From assembly GCA_031264885.1 (NCBI GenBank), contig JAISDM010000179.1, positions 1-7,686 of the forward strand: a stretch of 7,686 nt of DNA, read 5' to 3'. Positions 1 through 5,776 of this stretch are shown in pieces. Each line of letters opens with the position of its first letter. The stretch's first letter is position 1. The translations under genes were made by a program, and so were the position numbers. Origin of the DNA: Peptococcaceae bacterium. GTDB taxonomy: Bacteria > Bacillota > Peptococcia > DRI-13 > UBA5745. A model generated the notes under the pieces. The model ran no database searches. It was given only the letters and a program-made list of their open reading frames with translations, and had not been told where the DNA came from.

Positions 1-167
1 TAAAACGCTCCGCCAAATCGGGCACGGTCTCCTCCGCCCGGGTGTTTGGCCAAACCAGGATTTGCGGTTTAGAAAAATTCCCCTTCTGGGAGGGGAATAA
101 AAGATGCCTGATTTGCAAACTGCGAAGCGCAGATGATTTGAAGATAGACTTAAAATAGGACAGGGGG
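1..167. other. Leader / intergenic region upstream of the HAD gene
   Basis: No gene can be supported here. The stretch holds a 12-bp perfect palindrome (GTTTGGCCAAAC, 44-55), a hairpin with an 8-bp stem (77-98) and a small hairpin CTGCG-AAG-CGCAG (120-132). The sequence TAAAAT at 151-156 resembles a -10 box, but it lies too close to the start codon to leave a normal leader. Short stretches are open to the left edge on both strands, too short to call. Confidence 0.5.
77..98 (-). terminator. Hairpin with T-tract on the minus strand (terminator-like)
   Basis: The arms ATTCCCCT (77-84) and AGGGGAAT (91-98) pair perfectly around a 6-nt loop. Read on the minus strand the stem is followed by TTTTTCT, the form of a Rho-independent terminator. 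No minus-strand gene ends here, so it would stop antisense transcripts, or it may only be a structured leader of the downstream plus-strand gene. On the plus strand there is no T-tract. Confidence 0.3.
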
Positions 168-1001
168 ATGATCATGAGTCAGACGGGCAAGCCGGTGCGG
201 CTTATCGCGTTGGATCTGGACGGGACGCTGCTGCGCTCGGACAGCTCCATATCGGAGAGGGCTCTGCGCGCTATCGGGGAGGCGAGGGCGCGGGGGGTGA
301 AGGTGACGGTGGCCACAGGGCGGATGTTTGCCACGTCCGTCGGTTATGTGAAAGAAATCGGGGTGGACATACCCTTTGTGACTTCGCAGGGCGCTATGAT
401 CCGGACGGTGGACGGGAAGATCATCAGCCACGACCCGGTTCCGTCTGAGATGGCGCGGCAGGTGGTAGACTACGCGCTGACTCACGGGCATCATGTGAAC
501 GTGTATGTGGACGACTTGGTTTATGTTCAGAAAGACGGGAAAATCGTTCAGGAGTATTCGGCCAAATTCTCGTACCTTTACCAGGTCTGTGATTTGCTGA
601 CGCTTCTGGAGGACAGGGTTCCCACGAAGGTCCTGATTCTGGAGGATCCGGCGGTCATGCCGGCGCTGCAGGCGAGTCTGAACCAGCTGGTTGAGGGGAA
701 ACTGCACATGGTCCTGTCGGAGCCGAGTTTTTTGGAGATCAACCACAAGGACATCAATAAATGGAAGTCTGTGGAAACGATCGGGGGCATGTATGGGATT
801 GCGGGGGATGAAATCATGGCCATCGGCGATAGTCTGAATGATCTGGAAATGGTTCGGGACGCGGGCTGGGGGGTGGCGATGGGCAACGCGATGGAGGAAG
901 TGAAGCGGTCCGCCCGGCTGCTGACCGAGTCTAACGATCAGGACGGGGCGGCCAAAGCCATCGAGCGGTGGGCGTTGAACCGGGATATTGCGGTGACCTG
1001 A
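168..1001 (+). CDS. Cof-type HAD-IIB family phosphatase
   Basis: This is a cytosolic haloacid dehalogenase-superfamily hydrolase of the Cof subfamily (HAD-IIB). Such enzymes are Mg-dependent phosphatases acting on sugar phosphates, nucleotides or cofactor phosphates such as PLP or FMN; the substrate cannot be read from sequence. Motif I is DLDGTLL with nucleophile D16 and general acid D18. Motif II is VATGR (T50). A motif III lysine lies near K198 in INKWKS, where the usual Gly after Lys is Trp. Motif IV is GDSLNDLEM (D221, D225). The C-terminal SNDQDGAA matches the family's typical end, and a C2-type cap lies between about residues 80 and 190. The 277-residue length is normal. The start is ambiguous: ATG 168 has AGGA 7 nt upstream, while ATG 174 has AGGGGG 6 nt upstream. 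A REP-like repeat begins 3 bp after the stop. Family call is firm; physiological role is unknown. Confidence 0.93.
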   Translation: MIMSQTGKPVRLIALDLDGTLLRSDSSISERALRAIGEARARGVKVTVATGRMFATSVGYVKEIGVDIPFVTSQGAMIRTVDGKIISHDPVPSEMARQVVDYALTHGHHVNVYVDDLVYVQKDGKIVQEYSAKFSYLYQVCDLLTLLEDRVPTKVLILEDPAVMPALQASLNQLVEGKLHMVLSEPSFLEINHKDINKWKSVETIGGMYGIAGDEIMAIGDSLNDLEMVRDAGWGVAMGNAMEEVKRSARLLTESNDQDGAAKAIERWALNRDIAVT

Positions 1002-1042
1002 GTTGGGCGGCAGAATGCCGCCCCTACTGTTCTTGATTTAAA

Positions 1043-1063
1043 TCCGCCCAAATTTTGGGCGGA
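1043..1063. repeat. Inverted repeat (TCCGCCC ... GGGCGGA)
   Basis: A 21-bp near-perfect palindrome in which TCCGCCCAAA faces TTTGGGCGGA around one central base. It lies in the centre of REP-like doublet 1, 42 bp after the HAD stop codon. No T-tract follows on either strand, so it is not a canonical terminator, though the GC-rich stem may stabilise or end the HAD transcript. Confidence 0.6.
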
Positions 1064-1079
1064 AAGCGGATAACAGTAT

Positions 1080-1122
1080 ATACGAATCCGCTTCCAAGGG
1101 ATATTTTAACGCGGATTCGTAT
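1080..1122. repeat. Long-armed inverted repeat with 12-bp perfect stem
   Basis: ATACGAATCCGC (1080-1091) is exactly complementary to GCGGATTCGTAT (1111-1122), with a 19-nt AT-rich loop. It is the longest perfect stem in the window apart from the REP-like units. It lies inside doublet 1, between the HAD gene and rapZ. No T-tract follows. Its role is unknown. Confidence 0.65.
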
Positions 1123-1176
1123 GATGCCGACGCATCGTCCGGTACCGTAGGGGCGGCATTCTGCCGCCCGCCCCTA

Positions 1177-1189
1177 CTGCGAATCGCAG
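1177..1189. repeat. Short palindrome CTGCGAATCGCAG upstream of rapZ
   Basis: A 13-bp odd-length palindrome (arms CTGCGA and TCGCAG). It follows CCCCTA, which resembles the end of the nearby REP-like unit, so it may be a diverged relative of that repeat. It lies about 55 bp before the rapZ start. Confidence 0.4.
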
Positions 1190-1242
1190 GGACGGGATGA
1201 ATGTGTTCCCGCACACGAGTATCATTTTAGAGGAGGATGCGT

Positions 1243-2133
1243 ATGGCGGACAGGGAAGAAATGGTTCGGGTTTTGATTGTAACGGGCCAGTCCGGAGCGG
1301 GCAAGACCAGTGTGATCCGAAATTTGGAGGATTGGGATTTTTTTTGCGTGGATAATTTGCCCCCGGCGCTTTTGCCCCGAACCGCGGAGATGTGCAGGGA
1401 CGCCCACGTCGCCCAAAGGATTGCCTTGGTGGTGGACATTCGGAGCCGTTCGTTTTTTGAGCAGATTGTTCCGGCGATCCAGGAAATCGACCGGCTGGGC
1501 TTCCAGTGTGAGGTTCTGTTTCTGGAGGCCAGCACGGAGGCGCTGATCAAGCGGTTCAAAGAGACCCGCCGCCGGCATCCGCTGTCCTCGGAAGGGCATC
1601 TGACGGAGGATATTCTCAGGGAACGCAACCTGTTGAAGGATTTGTTCGAGAAAGCCGATATGGTGGTGGATACCTCCGACTTGGACGTCCGGGGGCTGAA
1701 GACCGTGCTGGAACAGCGGCTGAACCTGAATGAAGAGTGGAAATTCATGATTCAGCTGGTCTCGTTCGGGTATAAACACGGCATTCCCTTGGACGCGGAC
1801 TTGGTGGTGGACGTCCGCTTTCTGCCGAATCCTTTCTATGATCCGGACATGCGGAACCAAACCGGGCTGGACAGGCAGGTCCGCGATTATGTGCTGAACA
1901 ACCCGGCGGCTCAGGAATTTTGCCGATTGTATTTGGAACTGCTGAACTTCCTGATTCCTAATTATATCCAGGAAGGCAAGACGCAGCTGGTGCTGGCCGT
2001 GGGATGCACGGGGGGTCAGCACCGTTCCGTGGCGCTGGCCGAGCGCATCGGCAACGCTTTGAACGTTCCGGGGCGCCGGGCGAAGATCAGTCACCGGGAC
2101 ATCGAAAAGATAAAGGAGCGGAAGGATGGCTGA
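1243..2133 (+). CDS. rapZ: RapZ/YvcJ-family nucleotide-binding protein
   Basis: This is a RapZ (YvcJ, formerly YhbJ) family P-loop protein. Known members bind nucleotides; in E. coli RapZ binds small RNAs and targets GlmZ to RNase E, controlling amino-sugar synthesis, while in Gram-positives the YvcJ role is less clear and is linked to competence. Near the N-terminus is a Walker A motif GQSGAGKT, then CVDNLPP and VDIRSR. The C-terminal domain has SFGYKHGIP, DVRFLPNP and the family signature GCTGGQHRSV, ending with SHRDIEK. At 296 residues the length is slightly above the usual 285-290. The start is set by AGAGGAGG at 1229-1236, 6 nt before ATG 1243; ATG 1237 abuts this site and is unlikely. 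ATG 1261, nearer the usual family start, is also possible. The gene ends inside whiA with an 8-bp overlap, indicating cotranscription and translational coupling. Confidence 0.95.
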   Translation: MADREEMVRVLIVTGQSGAGKTSVIRNLEDWDFFCVDNLPPALLPRTAEMCRDAHVAQRIALVVDIRSRSFFEQIVPAIQEIDRLGFQCEVLFLEASTEALIKRFKETRRRHPLSSEGHLTEDILRERNLLKDLFEKADMVVDTSDLDVRGLKTVLEQRLNLNEEWKFMIQLVSFGYKHGIPLDADLVVDVRFLPNPFYDPDMRNQTGLDRQVRDYVLNNPAAQEFCRLYLELLNFLIPNYIQEGKTQLVLAVGCTGGQHRSVALAERIGNALNVPGRRAKISHRDIEKIKERKDG

Positions 2134-3088
2134 AGGCGCCTCTTTTTCTGTTAAAACCAAGAATGAGCTGGCCAGGGTTTTTCCTGAGAAAATCTGCTGC
2201 AAAACAGCCGAGTTAAGCGCGCTGGTCCGGATGGACGGGACGGTGACCATCAGCGCGCACCAAAAGACGGGCTTTTTTCTGGTTACGGATAATTCCGGGA
2301 TCGCCCGCAAAATATACCGGATGATGAAGGATGTTTTTAATCAGGATATGGAGATCACGGTCAAGAGAAAAAACCAGCTCAGAAAGAACATACTTTATCA
2401 AATCCAGATCCGGGACGATGTTCAGGCGCCGCGGATATTGGAGGCGTTAGGCATCTGGGATGAGAAGCGGCGGATCATTCCCGGCGTTCCGAAGGACTTA
2501 GTCCGAACCCAGTGCTGCCGGCGCAGCTATCTGCGCGGCGTGTTCCTGGGCGCGGGCAGCGTCAGCCGGCCGGAGGCGAGCTATCACTTGGAGATCACTG
2601 CCAGCCATCATAAGCAGGCTCAAGCTTTGGCCGGGCTGGTCAACCGTTTTGCCGGGATGCAGGCCAAAATCGTCGCCCGCAAACAGTGGCATGTGGTTTA
2701 TTTGAAGGACAGCGAGCAGATCGCGGATTTTTTGAACATCGTAGGCGCCCATCAAGCCTTGATGGAATTCGAAAATATCCGGATTATGAAGGGCATGAAC
2801 AACCAGGTTCACCGCCGGCTGAACTGTGAAACGGCCAACCTGACCAAGACCGTGGACGCGTCTATCCGTCAGGTTCAGAACATCCGGCGGATTCTGGACA
2901 CCCATCACACGGAGCAGCTGACCCCGGCGCTGGCTGAATTGGCGGAGCTGAGGCTCCAGAATCCGGTTTTGAGCTTAAAGGAGCTGGGCGAGATGATGGA
3001 TCCCCCCGTGGGCAAATCCGGCGTCAATCACCGGATGCGCAAACTGGAAGCCCTCGCGGAAGAGATCGAGCCGGCTGAGCAGCCGTAG
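2126..3088 (+). CDS. whiA: DNA-binding protein WhiA
   Basis: WhiA is a Gram-positive DNA-binding protein with a LAGLIDADG homing-endonuclease-like fold joined to a helix-turn-helix domain. In Streptomyces it drives sporulation septation genes; in Bacillus it affects division and chromosome segregation. The N-terminal part begins with SVKTKNELARV and CCKTAELSALVRMDG. The central signature CRRSYLRGVFLGAGSVSRP lies at residues 121-139, and NRFAGMQAKIVARKQWHVVYLK follows the second half of the fold in order. The C-terminal HTH covers about 282-312 (LSLKELGEMM then GVNHRMRKLEAL). The 320-residue length is typical. AAAGGAG at 2112-2118 sits 7 nt before the ATG, inside the end of rapZ. The stop codon TAG falls in GTAGGGG, a sequence matching the edge of the REP-like repeats nearby. 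The gluconeogenesis-factor gene yvcK, often between rapZ and whiA, is missing here. Confidence 0.96.
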   Translation: MAEGASFSVKTKNELARVFPEKICCKTAELSALVRMDGTVTISAHQKTGFFLVTDNSGIARKIYRMMKDVFNQDMEITVKRKNQLRKNILYQIQIRDDVQAPRILEALGIWDEKRRIIPGVPKDLVRTQCCRRSYLRGVFLGAGSVSRPEASYHLEITASHHKQAQALAGLVNRFAGMQAKIVARKQWHVVYLKDSEQIADFLNIVGAHQALMEFENIRIMKGMNNQVHRRLNCETANLTKTVDASIRQVQNIRRILDTHHTEQLTPALAELAELRLQNPVLSLKELGEMMDPPVGKSGVNHRMRKLEALAEEIEPAEQP

Positions 3089-3126
3089 GGGATTCGCGAT
3101 TTGGGAATCTGCGCCTGTTCAAAGGC

Positions 3127-3193
3127 GGGCGGCAGAATGCCGCCCCTACGGGTACCGTGAATGAGGCATCGTAGGGGCGGCATTCTGCCGCCC
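3127..3193. repeat. REP-like inverted doublet, copy 2
   Basis: The same 23-bp hairpin unit as in copy 1 occurs at 3127-3149 and, exactly inverted, at 3171-3193, separated by only 21 bp. The pair lies in the convergent junction between whiA and the M23 gene and could form a long cruciform or act on both transcripts' 3' ends. Beyond the core, the flank CCCCTACGG...TACCG resembles the inverted flank of the 1147-1169 unit, so the copies share ancestry. A GC-rich palindrome (GGCCGCGGCC) follows at 3194-3203. Confidence 0.82.
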
Positions 3194-3219
3194 GGCCGCG
3201 GCCACGGCCGCCCCGCCGT

Positions 3220-4842
3220 TTACCAGCATTGGATCGTGGCTGCGGTCAGGGGGTCGATGGTCAGCAGGTAATTCGGGTCTACGGGGACGGAACCCAAGGT
3301 CACGCCGAAATGCAGATGGGCGCCCGTGGAATACCCCGTGCTGCCCACATAGCCGATGATTTCCCCCTGGGAAACCGTTTGGCCCACCTCCACGGTATAC
3401 TCGTTTAAATGAATGTAACTGGAGAACAGGCCGGCGCCGTGGTCGATGTAGACCGCTTTCCCCGATACGATCAGGTCGTCGGCCAGCACCACCCGGCCTG
3501 CCGCCGCCGCCATCACGGGCGTATCCATAGGCGCGGCGATATCCAGGGCGTTGTGCTGACTGGAGAAACGGTCGTCGACATAGCGCATTTCCCCGTATTG
3601 GGTGGATATGCGGGCGGAGACCGGCATGATAAACGGGCCGTGCCATAAGGCGGTTTTTTCGCCCAGGGCCCTGGCCGCCGCGACTTTTTCCTGATCGGAG
3701 CGCAGATTGGCGTTGGTGTACAGAGAACTCATTTCAGTGGTGGGCGTCAGGTCCTGACGGACAAACTCCTTTATTTCCACGGTCAGAGCCAATGAGAGGA
3801 TGCTTTCCCACGGGTACTGCGCTTCGGGATCGTCCGCGCCGGTTTTTTGGGCAAATACCTCAATGTCATAAACCCCCTCCGGTGTGGCGTTGGGAACCTC
3901 AAACAGCGTGGCGCCGATGCCGTTTGGCGCCGCTTCGAGGGGCAGCTCCCGCTCCAGGTAGGGAACGCTGACACGATATTGATATTCCTCAATGGGACGG
4001 AGGTTTTTCACGGCGATACAGCCCAAATCGCCCTGAGACAAGACCGGTTCGGCCAGGAAGCCCTCCGGTTCGGGGACCAGGGTCAAGGTGAAGGGATAGG
4101 TGACGGTCCCTATCAGCTGTCCGTCTGTTTTCCGGGAATAGGAAACCACAGCGGAGGCGGAATAGGTCCCGGTTCTTTGGGGTTTGATGGATTCGCCCTG
4201 GCTGTTGAAGCAGACCAGCTTGACCTCGTCCGCCAGCGGAGGCAAGCCGGCCTCCAGACTGTCCCAATTCTGGGTGCGGACTTCCGGCGGAACAGGGGAC
4301 GCCTGTTCTGTTTTGACGACCGTATTGTCCAAAGTGGCGACGCGCATATTGATATCGCCGGGCAGGCAGGAGACGGTTTCATCCCAGGCTGAGATCTGAA
4401 GGACAAGGGGGCTGATCACGTCCAGATACGCGTCGGAAAAAGCGTCCAGCCTCAGAATGAAATCCGTGTCCTGGGCGCTGATCTCATAGAACAGGCGGTT
4501 CTCCTGGAGATAGGCTTTCTGGTTCTCCGCGTCCACCCAAAGCTGCTGGACGAGACTGGTGTCGTTTCGGGCGTAAAAGGTAATGTCGAAGCGCAAGCCT
4601 TGCGGACGGACATCCACAGGCTGCCGGGAAGCGGACAGAGCCTTGTGCAGCGTCTTGATTTCGGCGCCGGCCTCGATTTCGGCGACGCGAGGCTCATTCT
4701 CTTCAGTCAAAACCCAAGGGCTTCGCACGGTGGCGGAAACAGGCGACGGATTCCATTGGTTCCAAAAGAATACGCCTGCCGCGGCCAGTATGACGGCGAG
4801 ACCAATGACGGTGGCCAGGATCTTAACGGCATGATTTTTCAA
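3220..4842 (-). CDS. Membrane-anchored M23 family metallopeptidase (LytM-type)
   Basis: A predicted peptidoglycan-cleaving zinc endopeptidase facing outside the membrane. One N-terminal transmembrane helix (about residues 8-28, KILATVIGLAVILAAAGVFF) has no clear cleavage site, suggesting an anchor. A long middle region (about 40-380) shows beta-rich, Ig-like character and is not recognised. The C-terminal M23 domain spans about 408-528. Numbered from the upstream TTG at 4848, the zinc and catalytic residues are H432 and D436 in HNALDIAAP, H480 in SSYIHLNEY, and H511/H513 in GAHLHFG. The usual HxGxD motif here has Ala for Gly. The start is TTG 4842: AAAAGGAG (4851-4858) is 8 nt upstream, whereas TTG 4848 would be only 2 nt away. 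It lies 19 nt after the MOSC stop, so it seems to be the last gene of the moa operon. It could be a SpoIIQ-like or other envelope peptidase; the exact role is unknown. Confidence 0.88.
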   Translation of the reverse strand: MKNHAVKILATVIGLAVILAAAGVFFWNQWNPSPVSATVRSPWVLTEENEPRVAEIEAGAEIKTLHKALSASRQPVDVRPQGLRFDITFYARNDTSLVQQLWVDAENQKAYLQENRLFYEISAQDTDFILRLDAFSDAYLDVISPLVLQISAWDETVSCLPGDINMRVATLDNTVVKTEQASPVPPEVRTQNWDSLEAGLPPLADEVKLVCFNSQGESIKPQRTGTYSASAVVSYSRKTDGQLIGTVTYPFTLTLVPEPEGFLAEPVLSQGDLGCIAVKNLRPIEEYQYRVSVPYLERELPLEAAPNGIGATLFEVPNATPEGVYDIEVFAQKTGADDPEAQYPWESILSLALTVEIKEFVRQDLTPTTEMSSLYTNANLRSDQEKVAAARALGEKTALWHGPFIMPVSARISTQYGEMRYVDDRFSSQHNALDIAAPMDTPVMAAAAGRVVLADDLIVSGKAVYIDHGAGLFSSYIHLNEYTVEVGQTVSQGEIIGYVGSTGYSTGAHLHFGVTLGSVPVDPNYLLTIDPLTAATIQCW

Positions 4843-4859
4843 GCCCAAGTCTCCTTTTA

Positions 4860-4881
4860 GATCAAAATGAGATCAAAATGA
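4860..4881. repeat. 11-bp perfect tandem duplication at the MOSC stop codon
   Basis: GATCAAAATGA occurs twice in direct succession (4860-4870 and 4871-4881). The duplication covers the last codons and stop of the MOSC gene. Removing one copy would make the protein end ELILI with a TAA stop, instead of the present ELILISF with TGA. The M23 ribosome binding site directly follows. Confidence 0.85.
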
Positions 4882-5290
4882 GTTCGTCTCCGGGTTTGGC
4901 GGTTCCGCCTTTCAAGACTTTGGCAAAAATACCTTCGCGGGGCATGACGCAATCGCCGAGTTGGCGATAAATCGCGCAGTGCTGGTGACATTCCTTCCCG
5001 ATTTGAGTGACCTCGAACAGCGCGTCGTTGATTTGGAACCGGGCGCCTACGGGCAATTCGTAGAGGCAAACGCCTTCCGTGGTGACGTTTTCGGCAAAAT
5101 TGCCGCTGCGCAGGTTCTCCATTCCCATCTTGTCGATGCTTTCCTGGCCCAAAAAACTCACCTGCCTGTGCCAGTTGCCCGCGTGGGCGTCGCCTTTGAC
5201 GCCGTGGTCCACGATGAACTCGCCCAGGGGGATGTTTTCCTTCGGCACGCCTTTTTCGGCGCTGATGCTGATGCCGACGACTTTTGCCAC
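4862..5290 (-). CDS. MOSC domain-containing protein
   Basis: A small stand-alone MOSC-domain protein (Moco sulfurase C-terminal family). MOSC domains occur in Moco sulfurases and in YiiM/mARC-type proteins and are linked to sulfur or Moco-ligand handling; small clostridial versions often sit beside moaA/moaC, but their reaction is not established. Visible features are the N-terminal strand KVVGISISAEKGVPK, the GVKGDAHAGNWHRQVS stretch, and SGNFAENVTTEG. A Cys/His cluster GKECHQHC is followed by GDCVMPREGIFAKV, whose Cys is the likely functional one. The start is judged to be GTG 5290, 9 nt after AAAGGA (5300-5305). TTG 5299, overlapping the moaC stop as TTGA, is an alternative but has the ribosome site only 0-1 nt away. 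The gene starts 5 bp after moaC. Family call firm; function within cofactor synthesis inferred from context. Confidence 0.9.
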   Translation of the reverse strand: MAKVVGISISAEKGVPKENIPLGEFIVDHGVKGDAHAGNWHRQVSFLGQESIDKMGMENLRSGNFAENVTTEGVCLYELPVGARFQINDALFEVTQIGKECHQHCAIYRQLGDCVMPREGIFAKVLKGGTAKPGDELILISF

Positions 5291-5295
5291 AAATC

Positions 5296-5772
5296 TCAAT
5301 CCTTTCGGGTATATTCGCCGGATTTGCCTCCGGTTTTTTTTAATAATTTCAAATCGCTGATGACCATGTCCTTATCCACGGCCTTGCACATGTCGTAGAC
5401 GGTGAGCGCGGCCACGCCGGCGGCGGTGAGCGCTTCCATCTCCACGCCGGTCTTGTAGGTACACCGGGCGACGGCGGCGATATGCACGCGGTGGGCGGCT
5501 TCGTCGGGGCGAAAGTTTATTTCTACGCTTTCCAGCGGGAGGCTGTGGCAGAGGGGGATGAGCTGATCCACTTTCTTGGCGGCCAGGATCCCGGCCACGC
5601 GCGCGGCCGCGAATACGTCGCCTTTGGGAATATCCCCCCGGGCGATGAGGCGGAGGGTATCCGGCTTCATATGAACCTGGGCGGAAGCCTCGGCCATTCT
5701 CGCAGCAGGCTCTTTGGAGGAAATATCCACCATCCGGGCCTCTCCTTTTTGATTGACATGGGATAATTCCAT
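5296..5772 (-). CDS. moaC: Cyclic pyranopterin monophosphate synthase MoaC
   Basis: MoaC converts 3',8-cH2GTP, the product of MoaA, to cyclic pyranopterin monophosphate, the second step of molybdenum cofactor synthesis in the cytosol. The 158-residue length fits the family. Expected active-site residues are present with a one-residue offset from E. coli: K50 in DIPKGDV, H76 in LIPLCHSLPL, and D127 and K130 in TVYDMCKAVDKDM. The hallmark GVEMEALTA is intact. A Ser replaces the Pro of the more common CHPLPL. GGAGG at 5781-5785 lies 8 nt before the ATG, within the end of moaA; the gap between the two genes is 4 bp, which indicates one operon. Confidence 0.97.
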   Translation of the reverse strand: MELSHVNQKGEARMVDISSKEPAARMAEASAQVHMKPDTLRLIARGDIPKGDVFAAARVAGILAAKKVDQLIPLCHSLPLESVEINFRPDEAAHRVHIAAVARCTYKTGVEMEALTAAGVAALTVYDMCKAVDKDMVISDLKLLKKTGGKSGEYTRKD

Positions 5773-5776
5773 GAAG

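Larger units (their letters stand above)
1005..1169. repeat. REP-like inverted doublet, copy 1 (23-bp inverted ends)
   Basis: A 23-bp unit at 1005-1027 is repeated exactly, in inverted orientation, at 1147-1169. Each unit is itself a hairpin: GGGCGGCA-GAA-TGCCGCCC followed by CTAC. The whole is therefore a pair of facing REP-like hairpins around a 119-bp centre that carries two more inverted repeats. The same 23-bp unit occurs as a second facing pair at 3127-3193. No transposase and no target-site duplication is visible. It resembles a bacterial interspersed mosaic element or a MITE; this classification is inference. Confidence 0.8.

Noticed and set aside
1..25. Possible start of a divergent minus-strand gene: GGAGGA (30-35) then GTG at 25, reading VPDLAERF off the left edge
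   Set aside because: Only eight codons are inside the window and the spacing of 4 nt is short; it cannot be supported.
1005..1169. CRISPR array
   Set aside because: The repeat units are paired in inverted orientation with unequal spacing, not direct repeats with regular spacers.
1220..1225. TATCAT as a -10 box for rapZ
   Set aside because: It would place the transcription start inside the ribosome binding site, and no -35 box lies at a proper distance.
1222..2310. Long minus-strand open frame (362 codons) opposite rapZ
   Set aside because: It is antisense to a gene with clear family motifs, has no recognisable domain, and arises from GC-rich codon structure.
3847..4392. Plus-strand open frame of 181 codons opposite the M23 gene
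   Set aside because: Antisense shadow of the M23 coding sequence; no recognisable protein features.
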